Origin: Hormiphora californensis
Taxonomy: Eukaryota; Ctenophora; Tentaculata; Cydippida; Pleurobrachiidae
Reading direction: 5' to 3'
Assembly (NCBI GenBank): GCA_020137815.1
Contig: CM035353.1
Location: 115,001 to 179,000, forward strand
Length of the DNA: 64,000 nt
In this document: one piece after another, positions 46,850 to 58,000 of the stretch
How positions within the stretch are numbered: position 1 is the first letter of the stretch
Layout: each line of letters opens with the position of its first letter
Made by a program: the position numbers and the translations under genes
Notes under the pieces: generated by a model
Told to the model about the DNA's origin: nothing
The model's input: the letters and a program-made list of their open reading frames with translations, nothing else
Databases searched by the model: none

Positions 46850-49359
46850 TATAAACGAAGACAGCAAATAGCGCTTATTATTCATTACAATTTACAATAT
46901 TTGAAATTAGAAATTCTCTGAAAGCAAACCACAAATGTATGTGATACAGTGAAGCCACTTTTAGTTGAGACTGACTGGAGTTTTATAAAAAATTACAAAC
47001 AACAATTCTGTTACAATAGCGTAATCTAGTAATTTTTTCAAAATTTTATAAAACTGGATGTTTGACAGTCGTAATTAATGGTTTTAATTAATGACTGCAT
47101 TATAACTGCGGTTTGTTATTCCATTCAGCCGGCCTCTCTTAATTTTACTTATATATATTACATATATTTTCTCTCTCCCTTACAATATACTACTTCCCTT
47201 GGCCTTTTCTCCCTTTCAAAGAACTTGTAGATTGTATGAGTACCTACTTTACAAATAGTTATATGTGCTCCAAGTTAAATAATCAAAGACGTGCTCAAAT
47301 ATTCCCAAACATCCATGTGCCTCTCCTTCCCTATGTTGGCTTGTTATGTTCTAACCCGGGGCGCGAAATAGAGTCTAGCTAGACAAATGTTGGCACCAGC
47401 GCAGCAATTAAGAATTGTTGTGGTGTGTGGAGGAGAGGAAACTGGCATATATTGTGGGTGGCTATATCGGGCAGGCAATTGCATGGAACAGTTGTTCACT
47501 AATTCTCCCATTGTAACAAAACATGTACGTCGTATTTAGTTGGATTCAATTAAATCTGGTGGAGTATATTACCCGGGTACTTTTTATATAAGTTATGGCA
47601 GTTAAGATCAGTATCACTGATCAGCACGGTGTGACAGTATTATTTCTTTGCAGTTAAATCTCGCAATGTACAGGACCTCAACTTACCGGACCTGACCGAG
47701 TTACCGGACCTCAACTTACCGGACCTACCGATCATTTTCCCCTGAAATATTTGGGGTAACTGAAATAATTAACGAAGTTTATTTCATCAAACCTCGACCG
47801 TAATTTGGATCCATTGCAACCTATTCTCGCTCCGCGAGATAATATGTGAGATCGATCGACGAAAGACGCTAAATGGGTTCAAAGTACTGGGTCACCTGTG
47901 ACCCAATCGTCTAGATGATATCAGTTTTATGGGGAACGTAGCTGCCTGAGCTACATCTCGATCCATCACAACCCCTAGATAATATCAGTTCTGAAGACCT
48001 ATAGATAAATACCAAATATATTTATCTTCCTTATAGGCAAGCTGCAGGTCGAGCAGCTGCATTTTAATGAAAGTTCCGTTAAATATAAAGTATTTATATC
48101 CCCTTTTATCGAAATCAATTAAAATGAAATCCCAGTAGAACTTGGAGCTCCAACAAGATCGCCTGATGATTGGTTTCCCGTCAGGGATTCCATGAAACAT
48201 GTGTTGCGTCCTAAATACTTAATACAGCTGTATTATTTCGTTAAAATGAAATCCCCGAAGTTCAATACCGGATTGTTGGAGGTATATATAAGAGGCAGAT
48301 CACACCAAATGGAATTTAGCACACGGAATGATCCCAGCAGAGTATATGGCAATTTGCGGGAGTCGCACTATAGACACAGTACCCACGTACTATAGACGCA
48401 TTATAGACGCATTATAAACTTGATCAGTTATAATGGTTTGTTTGTTAGGTTGTTAGTGTGTGAGAGAAGAAGCTGAAAAATCGCTATTTTGATACAAACA
48501 TACCCGAGTGCTTATAGTTAACATACCATGTTAATTTGAATAATTTGGACAATTTGAATCTTGTTACTTTTATAATTTGGTCCCTTAGAATTATATTTTA
48601 GTTGCTTGCTGAGAGCTGAACAAAGGAATCCATTACGAAGAGAGAAAGTAATAACAACAGCCAACCGGAGATAAGATCACTGGACTAAGGAGAACATGAA
48701 CTACCTACGCCAGGGCGCCTCATCCAATCACGATCAGACGAGTTGGGAGAACGAGAGACCGCCACGTAGAGGTGCTCGGATCATTTGGTGACATAGACAC
48801 CTGGCGCGACCGAGATTGAGCTCACACATGCAGGTGCCCGCTCCGCCCCAAAAATGGTCGTTTCTGTCAAGGGATGTTGCACGCGATCCACTGGACCGAT
48901 TTGCATCCGGTTTGTCGCAAACGACTACAATCCTGCTTAATATATAGCACGTTATATAATACAGTGTGTCACGTGACTTAACATTACGCACTCTCTGGTC
49001 TGAGAGGTCCTTTTTACAACAATATACTTTGTCAAAGAATCCATTTGACTCAAATTTGAGCCATAAATTCATAAAGTCCATTCTTGTAAAAAAGGTACTT
49101 CTTTGAATATGCATCTTGATCATCGAGTGACTTTACATATTCCCTACCTGTGTGGTCGCTAGCACCATGGTATGCCATATTGTTATCTCGTCTGCTTGTT
49201 CTTGTGACGAGCGGCCTTCTATACCTTCTGAGACGGGTCATTCAAAAAGGACGTATGGTATAACATGGGTAGGGGGAGGGGTATCTGCAATTTCGGACAT
49301 CTCTGTCAGGGGAGGGGGTTTCTTTCGCGGGTTTGAACAAAACAAGCTGGGAGAGTTGG
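46850..49359. other. Gene-free stretch with repeat fragments
   Basis: There is no supported multi-exon gene. A copy of the 'gttatgttctaac ... gtctagctag' dispersed repeat lies at about 47345-47390. A decayed pogo-like repeat with ccggacctcaacttaccgg units lies at about 47655-47730. A fragment of the 7071-8593 fold-back terminus lies at about 48350-48420. A 31-codon ATG-started frame with a possible GT donor at about 48697-48789 (MNYLRQGASSNHDQTSWENE...) is too short to call. Confidence 0.4.
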
Positions 49360-49550
49360 GGTCAGGACACACCAACAACGTAAAAATCAAAATTAAAATT
49401 TTGATTTTAACGACGCACACACCATCGGCCGTTAAAATTTCTCTCCCCCATTCTAAGTAACGATCTCGTGCGACATCGTTTATACCGATGGTGTGTGCGG
49501 CGTTAAAATCAAAGTTGTACTTTTGATTTTAACGTTGGTGTGTGCTGACC
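49360..49550. mobile_element. 191-bp MITE, second copy of the 11911-12184 family
   Basis: The ends ggtcaggacacaccaac and gttggtgtgtgctgacc are inverted. The internal blocks taaaattttgattttaacg, gcacacaccatcggccgtta and aaaatttctctcccccattc match the family member at 11911, with a shortened centre. Confidence 0.78.
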
Positions 49551-49567
49551 AGCTTGGTTCTCTTGCC

Positions 49568-49795
49568 ACCTTGTGTGAAATCGATCTCGGTCGTGCACGA
49601 CACATCTATTCTAGCTTGTGTGAGATCGATCTCGGTCGTGCACGACACACCTATTCTAGCTTGTGTGAGATCGATCTCAGTCGTGCACGACAGTCGACAC
49701 ACCTATTCTAGCTTGTGTGAGATCGATCTCAGTCGTGCACGACAGTCGACACACCTATTCTAGCTTGTGTGAGATCAATCTCGGTCGTGCACGAC
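49568..49795. repeat. Minisatellite, 43-50-bp unit, five copies
   Basis: Units contain 'cttgtgtgagatcgatctcg' and 'gtcgtgcacgacacacctatt'; two copies carry an extra 'agtcgac'. Each unit includes the palindromes gatcgatc and gtgcac. A single diverged relative (gcgcgaccgagattgagctc) lies at about 48809. Confidence 0.85.
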
Positions 49796-49885
49796 TTCGA
49801 TCTCTCACATGATGTGTCCATATGTCACCAAGGGGAAGGGGGGTTGATGAAAATGGGTTGAATTCGAGTGCAGTCGTGGCTTTAA

Positions 49886-51221
49886 TCCTTATTATAAAGT
49901 ACAAATGAACGTCGTGAGGAGTAGTGATGTAGTATCCACACGTGCAAATGGTGGGGGGTTGCCAAGGAGGTGGCTTAAGCCAGGAGGTTTTGGGGATACT
50001 GCACGTGCATGTTGTTGGTTGTTTGTTGCGTGTTGCTGTGGTGTTTCGTGGTGTTTTGGGATCTACCGCCATGATTGCCAAAGCCTTTCTACCTACGTAC
50101 CCCGTTGATTCTCTACACAGCTACAATTCTACGGATCTTTACCACCTGATTCTACATGTTATTCAGCGGGATTTCCCTTGATGTTTATCACCGGCGCTCT
50201 ACCACTACCAACCTCCGTATTCTTTACCACGACATGGAGAGACGAAGAGTGAGAGGGGGGGGGCATAGAGACGGGTGGGGGGGGCTGTTGTAGTACTTCA
50301 ATGGGCTTTCTAGTCTATATTATAAAGTACAAATGAACGTCGTGAAGGTGATGATGTAGTATCCACACGTGCAAATAGTGGGGGGTTGCCAAGGAGGTGC
50401 TCTGAGAGGGGTATTGGAGGTAGTGGGGGGATACTGCACGTGCATGTTTCCTGTGGTTTTCCTGTGGTGTTTTGGGATCTACTGCTGGGGCCCCCATGAT
50501 TGCTAAAGCCTTTCTACCTACGTACCCCGTTGATTCTCTACACAGCTAAAATTCTACGGATCTTTATCACCTGATTCTACATCTTATTCAGCGGGATTTC
50601 TCTTGATGTTTATCACCAGCGCTCTACCACTATAATACCAACCTCCGTATTCTTTACCCCGACATGGAGAGACGAAGAGTGAGAGGGGGAGATCGGGACA
50701 TAGAGATGGGTGGGGGGGGGGGGTGTTGTAGGACTTAACAATGGGCTTTCTAGTCTCTATTATAATAAGCAAATGCGTGGCGTGATGATGATGGAGTATC
50801 CTAGCTTGCAACACTAGCGTGCAACAATTTGCCCCATTTGCCCGTGCAAATCAAGGGGTTGTTATGGTTGGTGGGCAAGGGTTTGAATACTGCACGTGCA
50901 TGTTGTTGGTTGTTTGTTGTGTGTTTCTGCGGTGTTTTGGGATCTACTGTTGCTGCCCCGATGAATGCCAAAGCCTTTCTACCTACATACCCCGTTGATT
51001 ACTCTACACAGCTACAATTCTACGGATGTTTATCACCTAATTCGACACGTTTCAAGCCGACCTCTTCTGATCACCCTTGATGTTCAGAGAGAGAGAGAAA
51101 AGACAGAGAGAGAGAGAGAGATGGAGGGAGGGAAAAATAGAGATAGAGAAAGATAGATAGATATCAACGGGGTTCACCCAACGGGGTTCACCCAACAGGG
51201 TCAAACCAACGGGCTTTCTAG
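49886..51221. mobile_element. Three head-to-tail Helitron-like non-autonomous units
   Basis: Three related units of 428, 440 and 468 bp follow directly: 49886-50313, 50314-50753 and 50754-51221. Each starts TC followed by an AT-rich word (TCCTTATTATAAAGTAC, TCTATATTATAAAGTAC, TCTCTATTATAATAAGC) and ends gggctttCTAG followed by T. That matches the Helitron rule 5'-TC...CTRR-3' inserted between A and T. Bodies share 'atactgcacgtgcatgtt', 'ggtgttttgggatctac' and 'tttctacctac.taccccgtt'. The 3' subterminal hairpin usual in Helitrons is not obvious. The third unit has diverged most and gained a GA tract. No Rep/helicase gene is present. Confidence 0.62.
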
Positions 51222-51372
51222 TTCACTTATAATTTGCAGTTAATACGTGTCTCCAACAAAATGTACTATGAACGTTTGTAGCAATTGGCGTGTTATATAA
51301 CAGTTGGCTGTTCCCAGCGCGAGCGACACTCAATTGCAAATCATAGTTTAATAATTTCCTCCCCCAAGTATC

Positions 51373-52323
51373 ATGGCACTTCTACTTTATGTTTTACTCA
51401 TGATCCCGGCCTCTCCCACATCTGACTTTGTGGGAGGCGTGGCCCCGCGGATAGAGCCCTACAGCATCCTTCTCAATGTCACATCTAACTACTGTGTTCT
51501 GACATGCCTCGCAGATCTTTGTCAGGGTGTTTGGTATTCTCGATCTCGCAGTCTCTCAACCTGTAACTTGTACCATGATACCAGGGTGGAGTACACCACC
51601 AAGTGGGACCAGTGGGTGTATCTAACTAGAGACTGCATGGTCTTAACAAGCCAGGATACACCCCCTGCAGTTCCACTAGGGGTTAGTTCCCATGGTTACC
51701 TTTACGATAACGCGACAAAAAAGTACCTCCGTATGATACAGGGTTCCACTATGTGGTCTACTGAACCGGAGATATGGGAAGTTATTTCCACACCGAGAGG
51801 AAAGATTAAACTACGAATCGGGGAACACTGTTTGTATGCTACCGGTAAGACATTAAACACGCTTGATTGTGATTCACACCTGGTAGAACTGAATCCTGAA
51901 CGCCGCATACCATGGTCCGATCTCATTACCTTCAACACCCACGACCAAAACGTGGGAATTTGCTGCAGGACTGCCCACTTGATTTCAGAGGTTGCCCATG
52001 GTAACGTTGCTAAAAATAGACGGATACCAATGATTCGTGTCGGAGGGGAATTGACAGTTGTGTGTCATCGTGGTTATCTCACTGCGGAGAAGGAGAATAG
52101 TTACCAAGCTGTCTGCCAGGAGAATCATACCTTCCAAAGACTTGGTGACTGTGCAGGTATAAAGAAGGAGAGTGATGTGAACGATATAAAGGAGAGTGAA
52201 GTGATGAACGAGACAAAGAAGGGGATGGGAAACATGCCGCCTTCTCATAAACTGATGCTCATGGCTGCTGTTTTAGTTGGACTAGTTGTGATTGTACTTG
52301 GAGCAAGAGTCCGCACAGAGTAA
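51373..52323 (+). CDS. Single-exon type I membrane protein, PAN-like and CCP-like ectodomain
   Basis: The 316-residue ORF starts MALLLYVLLMIPASPTSDF, a signal peptide cleaved near residue 17. It ends with a C-terminal hydrophobic helix (LMLMAAVLVGLVVIVLGA, about 293-310) followed by a very short basic tail RVRTE. Residues ~38-95 (YCVLTCLADLCQGVWY...CNLYHDT...RDC) have the Cys spacing and central C-x-x-x-x-C look of a PAN/apple-type domain. Residues ~105-195 contain YLYDNATKKYLRM and EHCLYATG, resembling a ricin-like or other beta fold, but I cannot assign it. Residues ~217-260 (GGELTVVCHRGYL...QAVCQ...GDC) resemble half of a CCP module. The stalk before the membrane is acidic and rich in K/E/N. 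It is predicted to be a cell-surface receptor or adhesion protein of unknown ligand. The lack of introns contrasts with all neighbours. Confidence 0.7.
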   Translation: MALLLYVLLMIPASPTSDFVGGVAPRIEPYSILLNVTSNYCVLTCLADLCQGVWYSRSRSLSTCNLYHDTRVEYTTKWDQWVYLTRDCMVLTSQDTPPAVPLGVSSHGYLYDNATKKYLRMIQGSTMWSTEPEIWEVISTPRGKIKLRIGEHCLYATGKTLNTLDCDSHLVELNPERRIPWSDLITFNTHDQNVGICCRTAHLISEVAHGNVAKNRRIPMIRVGGELTVVCHRGYLTAEKENSYQAVCQENHTFQRLGDCAGIKKESDVNDIKESEVMNETKKGMGNMPPSHKLMLMAAVLVGLVVIVLGARVRTE

Positions 52324-52560
52324 ACATGGTAACCATGATGGTGACATGATAACCATGGTAACGCATTCAGAACGAATTTAATTGAATTTTAAGAAAACTT
52401 ACAAATGATGATGAATGGCTTTACAAGCATTTTTCAAATATAGTTTATCATTTTATACACCTTTAAAAACATTGCACTCCACTGAAAAAAACAACAATAC
52501 AACTCCTATCTGTTTCCTACGCACATCATCTTCTGACATCCTCTACAATACAAATCATCT

Positions 52561-54836
52561 TTATTTACATCCCTTGTGAACGAAATCTCCGTTCTCCAGA
52601 ATGATAATTTCATCGTGCTCCTCCTCCTTGAATGGCTGACCTGCACGTACAAATATTGTGGATTATAATCTATCTAGATCATCTAGCAGCTACTGAGCAG
52701 CTACTGAGCTGCAGAGAGACAATTATGGGGGGGGGGCAGTCGTGCCTGAATCTCAGGTTCAGGTAACGGCTATTTACCCCTGATACCTGAGATCTCAGTG
52801 GCCAGGGCTACTCTTGGCTATTCCCTGAAAGTTTCCCTGAAATAGCCGTCACTGACCCCTGCAAGATCTTGCAGGGGTCAGGGTAACTCGGTACTATAAT
52901 GTCCTACGATCCGTATGGCGGGAGACACACTGAAGTTGGGCGCACTCGTTCAAATCTCAACCTCGCGACACACACTGAAGTTCGAAGTTCGAAGTTTCGA
53001 GAAAACCAATTTTCGGCTGAGAAATCATTTGTAAGAGTCTAACTTATTTACTGGTACATCTCTCGAGGTGTCCTTTATCCATACTGAGTCAATTTCACGG
53101 TTTTTGAAATTTTTGGCCAATCCGGTCACTGCAGTTGTCGGTAGGCGGTAAATGTTAACCAGATCTGAGAGAAAACGTACGTGCAAAACCACGTTTTTGT
53201 CCATAACTCAGTCATTTCTTGACCAATTTGCAAAATCTTGGGCGCGTTGGAAAGAGGACATTGAGCTCTTTCAAATGAGCCCAATAAAACTAAAATCGGC
53301 GCAAAATGCGCGGCGTCATGGCGCAAAACGCGCGTTTTCGCCACCACGCCGCGCAATTTGCGCCAATTTTAATTTTCTTCAGCTCATTTGAGAGATCTCA
53401 ATGTCCTCTTTCCAATGAGCCAAAGATTTTGCAAATTGGTCAAGAAATGGCTGAGTTATGGGGAAAAACGTGCGAAATTCTCACAGATCTGGTTAACATT
53501 TACCGCCTACCGCAGTTGTCCGGGTCCCAATTCACCAAAATTTTTAAAAACGGTGAAATTGACCCGGTATTGATAAAGGACACCTCGAGAGATGTACCAG
53601 TAAATAAACTAGCATCTTACAAATGATTTCTCAGCCAAAAATGGGTTTTCGCGAAACTTTGAACTTTTCCGCGAAACTTCGAACTTCAGTGTGTGTCGCG
53701 AGGTTGAGAGTTGAACGCGCGCGACCAACTTCAGTGTGTCTTCCCCCCATCAGGAACCGACCAACACAAGTAAACAACCAATCAGAACTAGTGATTTAGG
53801 TCACGTGACTGGTTATCAGCCAATCAGGGACCAGTATTTCCTGATCCGAATCACCTACCGCACTTCTTGCAGTTGACACAGGTGTAATGGTAGTGAACAT
53901 CCTTGTAGATGAGCCTGTTTCCAATTATCGGCTCCCCGCACACTCCACACTTTGCAACAAAGTTCTTGGTCTGGCATCGGTGGCAGACTGGTCGGTCTAA
54001 TGGGAGAGAGGTGTTTCATTATAGGTAGTGGCAGACTGGTCGGTCTAGCAGATATATGGGAGTGAGGTGTGTGTCGTTATAGTGGCAGACTGGTCGGTCT
54101 AATGGGAGAGAGGTGTGTCATTATAGGTAGTGGCACACCGGTCGGTCTAATGGGAGAGAGGTGTGCCATTATAGGTCGGTCTAATGGGAGAGAGATGTTT
54201 GTCATTATAGGTCGGTCTAATGGGAGAGAGATGTTTGTCATTATAGGTCGGTCTAATGGGAGAGAGATGTTTGTCATTATAGGTAGTGGCAGACTGGACG
54301 GTCTAATGGGAGAGAGGTGTTTCATTATAGGTAGTGGCAGACTGGTCGGTCTAATGGGAGAGAGGTGTTTCATTATAGGTAGTGGCAGACTGGTCGGTCT
54401 AGCAGATATATGGGAGAGGTGGGAGTGTCATTATAGCTGTAGTTTCTGGTTTGGCAATTAGAATAAGAAGAACATTTGGTGTTCAAACAATTCACAATTG
54501 TTAATTAAAGTAACCTTACCATTTTTCACGTAGAAGGTCTCCTTGGCATCCACGACCCTGCTACAGACTCCACAAGTGAAGCAATCCTGGTGCCAAAAGT
54601 GGTCAAGACCTATGACCCAGTGGTTGGCAATGGTCTCATTGCAGGCGTGACAAATCCTGAAATTAGTTGTTTGATAATTAACAAATAACACGACAAATTC
54701 TTTCATAAAAGATCGACAATGATCCAGCTCGATGCTGAATGCTCATATTTAGTCCACGATCGTCGATCATAACCATGAAAACAAAAAATGTTTTCTTCAA
54801 GTATAATGATTTTACTCACTTCGGTCCTTCAGACAT
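52561..54836 (-). CDS. Small two-LIM-domain protein (four exons)
   Basis: Exons (minus) 54820-54836, 54520-54656, 53859-53987 and 52561-52640 join in phase to 120 residues: MSEGPKICHACNETIANHWV ... VHKGCK. LIM1 (residues ~8-57) has CHAC, H-x-x-C (WHQDC), FTCGVC and a closing CHRC. LIM2 (~66-119) has CGVC, HYTC, VNCKKC and the final C119. Each LIM domain binds two zinc ions through Cys/His ligands and mediates protein-protein contacts in cytoskeletal or nuclear complexes. There is no other domain, so this is a LIM-only adaptor. The spacing resembles paxillin/FHL/PINCH-type LIMs more than LMO, but I cannot assign an orthologue. The acceptor of exon 53859-53987 is copied many times in the adjacent minisatellite (53978-54420). 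Intron 3 contains an ~830-bp inverted-repeat element. Confidence 0.87.
52920..53746. mobile_element. ~830-bp inverted-repeat element in LIM gene intron 3
   Basis: The left arm (gggagacacactgaagttgg ... cgcgacacacactgaagttc ... tgagaaatcatttgtaag ... cctcgaga-type block ... gtaggcggtaaatgttaacc) is mirrored by the right arm down to cttcagtgtgtcttccccc. The centre (about 53290-53350) has 'gcgcaaaa/ttttgcgc' words and ORFs that mirror each other (both strands show CPLSN.PKILQIGQEM). It is non-autonomous. Confidence 0.75.
53978..54425. repeat. Minisatellite (~30-55-bp unit) that copies the LIM exon splice acceptor
   Basis: About nine to ten units of 'ggcagactggtcggtctaat', 'gggagagaggtgtttcatta' and 'taggtagt'. 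Read on the gene strand, each full unit carries the pyrimidine tract and acceptor ...ccgaccag followed by the first exon bases tctgcc. The unit next to 53987 is the functional one; three shorter ~38-bp units lack the 'agtggcaga' part. Confidence 0.85.
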
Positions 54837-56039
54837 AGCTGTGTACAGAAATGCTAAACAAAGGGAATACGAGAATCGAGTGACAACGATATATCTGCTA
54901 GGCTAGGCCGGGGTATTTTTCTCTATTTCTATCTAGTATCTATCTCTCTCGACTCGATGAAAGATTCTATCGTCACTTCAAGAAGTAAGATCTGAGAAAC
55001 GGAAAACTGAGGCCAGGTAAAAAACTCCAACCGGGCACTACCTATAAACTGTCCCGGAATTTCTATATAAGAAAGGTTGGATATTTTTATAATTGGCGGA
55101 TAAAGGTCAAGCAAACAATTGCAATTTCGGGATAAAGTTTCTATGTCATCCGCGTATGTCACACTAAATCCTCAGTCATTCACACACGCCTTGACGTACG
55201 ATGAAATCTTACAAAGTACAACGTGACATTGTCATATTATGACAAATCTGATCATGGTTTGGTAATGAAGTCAACAGGCCGCATGATCGTGGCCACGATT
55301 TAGCGGAAACAGTTTGAAAACAATGTGTTGCCCTACAAATTGTGACAATTTCTCCCAGCGTATGTTGCCTGTATTTATACCTTTTATTTCTCTTGTGGCG
55401 TGGCTGGGGCCGGGCTTGTTTCTCTCTCACATATAATTAATAATTCTTCCCCGCCCAAATTAGCTCGTGGCAAATAAAACTCTTTTCTTCCCTTTCCAGT
55501 TTCCGGTCTTGGGCCGAGAAACAAAAAAGTGAGATAAAAATAAAAACGTATGGGAGACAAAGGGGCATGATTTGTGGTGGAACTATTATACGTCAGAGGG
55601 ACATGTTACGTTGTACAGTGTAAGAGCTGTGTTTCACTTTCGAGTTCCGCCGTGAGGAAACTTCGCTAAATTAGCATCGACCACCGCTGGCAACCGCTGC
55701 GGCAGTGATCTGTTTTATGTAATTCGCTTCACGTCTACACGGGCGCTTGTAGTGGAGAAACGATGTCCGAACACCGTTTCTTCACGGCAAGCGACAATAC
55801 TGAAACTTGGATGGTGAAATAGAATTTGATAAAAGGAAAACAAGAAATTAGTCGAGTAAAAATGATTATAATACTTCCGTCTGCCTGACTGCTTTTCAGA
55901 AAATATATTTTGAACACTAGATCAAAAACTCTTTATCTAAAAACAAGGAATCATTTGAATTTTTCAGATTTCGTTTTAAAATCCCACTGGTTAATCAGTA
56001 CACCCAGAATTAATTAACTCACTATAATTTATGCCAGTT
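54837..56039. other. Gene-free stretch between the LIM gene and the acidic secreted-protein gene
   Basis: The LIM promoter region is at the left end. I see no supported exon. The word 'tacacgggcgcttgtagtgg' at about 55736 is shared with position 9005. An inverted pair 'ttctatataagaaagg'-like and a purine-rich tract near 55506-55560 are unremarkable. Confidence 0.4.
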
Positions 56040-57252
56040 TTAATAAACATAATTATACTCGTCATCATCTTCATACCATCCCTCTTCCTCATCCCCCTGA
56101 TCATCCCCAAAGTCCCTCACAACGATATCATCGACAGTGACGACATCGTATGTTTTACCAGCATGACGGAAGAGCACCCTCTGATTGTCACCTTCTGCAG
56201 CTGTAGAGGTCTCTGATACATGGTAGGCGGGTTTATTTCTGGGTGCAGCAAGGGGCTTCACAACCTGGGAGAGAGACCACGGGGCGGGTTTGGTAGACTT
56301 AACAGGTTTTTCAACAGGAGACTGGAACAAGAAGAATGGGAGGGGGGACTCCTTGATCTGATCTGCAGAATGTTTCTCATCCTCTTGATCCCACTCAGAG
56401 CAATGATAGTAAACCTGAGGCAGGGGCTCACCACAGTACTCTTTCATAACATCTTCCTGGGGTCCGTTGAGAAGGTAGTCAAACTTTCCATTCATAAGAT
56501 CATCCAAGACTGGGCTGTTTTTCAAGTACCCTAGTGCGGAGAAGGAGATAAATAGTAGATAAATTGAGGGTCACAATTCAAAATTGTAAAATTTAGTCGA
56601 CTGCAGTACTACAGTCTGTAGAATTAATGACATCTTATTAATTTGGTTGAATCTAAACTAAATTACCTTTTTTGAGGAGGCGATCAAACTGGTTTTTGAT
56701 ATCATCCATCTTGTTCTCCTTCTTCCTTTTCACTCTGTTCACCTGCTCCTCCACAACACTCTCATTAACCTCTTCAGTCTCCTCCTCTCCCACGGGGGGT
56801 TTAACAGAACTAGAGAAATATCTAAACTGGGGCTCCAGCTCGACCCAAGTATCCTGAGGTTCAGTCATCCAGGAAGTTGTGTCCTCCTCGCCATCGAAAT
56901 AGAGGGACGCGGTTTCCTCCTCTTCCTCCTCACCTGACACGTATCTCAGGTCCTCCATCTCGTACATGGGTCCCTCCCAGGTCCACCGGCCAGTCTCAGA
57001 GTTAAACCTCATTTCTCCCTCACCACTCACCTCCTTGTCCCAGTTAACCTCCTCCTCTACATCTCCATCCATCATGTCATGCTCCCACTCGTTACAGGGT
57101 CTCTCCCGACCGGTCTGAGTGTCGTAGTAAACACAATCTGTGTCGTAACCGTAGTCAATGGTGGCGTGGTAGTATTGTGGTTCCTGTTCTGATACTAGTT
57201 CTGTGTGCGCCAGGAACTGACAGACAGCTAACACGATAGCTTTGGACATCAT
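56040..57252 (-). CDS. Secreted acidic protein of unknown family (two exons)
   Basis: Exon 1 (56667-57252) and exon 2 (56040-56530) join at phase 1 to give 358 residues. MMSKAIVLAVCQFLAHTELV is a probable signal peptide (MM could start at either Met). The mature chain is strongly acidic, with E/D runs (EEEEEET, DDQGDEEEG, EDDDE), many Tyr/Trp (YYHATIDYGYD, GRWTWEG, WYEDDDEYNYVY at the C-terminus) and one dibasic site cluster VKRKKENK before the exon junction. Exon 2 contains proline/serine-rich linkers and HAGKTYDVVTVDDIVV. I recognise no domain. Acidic secreted proteins of this kind can bind calcium or cationic partners in matrix, but that is only a possibility. It is divergently oriented to the coiled-coil gene; the shared 750-bp interval probably holds both promoters. 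Confidence 0.7.
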
Positions 57253-58000
57253 TGTAGTAGAACAAGTTCCTCAAGTGCTCAAGATATCTGGCAAAGAGGA
57301 AATGAGGGCTAAGGGTGCAAGCTGGTGGTGAAGAGCTGGCGGTGATTTAAGGGGTGTGATAATTTCCAGTTGTTTGCATGCTGAGTTAGCATATTGTGCA
57401 CCACTAGCTCCAAAATTAGAACTGGCAGGAGTTCTAACGAGCTACCACTCTTGGCAATGTTGGTTTTTGGATTAAACCCAGCAACAACAAACTTAGTGGG
57501 TTTACAAAATTCTGAATTATTTAGAGAATACCTATTATGTGTTCTGGAAGAAATATGTATAAATAATGGGAGACCGGAAAGTGGGGGAACCGGAACAGGA
57601 ATATGTAAACCCTGATCATGTCCGAATTCCGATGCAACTGCATCGATTCCCGAGTTCGCCAGGGGCGCCGGACGCGCCCGCCGAACGTTCCGACTCTAGA
57701 GTGACGCGCGCGATCGACCGCGCATTTATAAGAACGCGCAATAAGTTGGGTGCGCGGCGGCTTCATGAGTCCAAATTTAAGATTTTTCTCGGCCTGCTGT
57801 CTTCGCTTAAATTTTTCCAAGATGGCCGTTTTTGCACTTTTAAATTTCCGTTTCGATAAACGCGCGACTTAATTCGATCAGTGTTTAAAGAACAGAGATT
57901 AGATTTACGCTCAAGAATCAGAAATTGTGGTTCGCAATGATAAAATCTCTCTCGAAAAGTTTAGATACATCTCAATGAACCAACTTTAAAGGAGGATTTC
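57253..58000. promoter_or_regulatory. Shared divergent promoter interval (inferred)
   Basis: This is the only sequence between two divergently oriented genes. The segment 57640-57740 is CpG-rich (gggcgccggacgcgcccgcc; gacgcgcgcgatcgaccgcg) in otherwise AT-rich DNA. The segment 57818-57870 has 'ccaagatggccgttttt', resembling the YY1-type CCAAGATGGC motif often seen at start sites; a similar 'tcaagatggccgttttt' occurs at about 27929. No experimental support. Confidence 0.35.

Noticed and set aside
48697-48789. ATG-started 31-codon frame ending at a GT
   Set aside because: Plausible first exon but no downstream exon in phase and no recognisable homology.
54069-54461. 130-codon ORF of GLMGERC repeats
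   Set aside because: Translation of the minisatellite antisense to the LIM gene intron.
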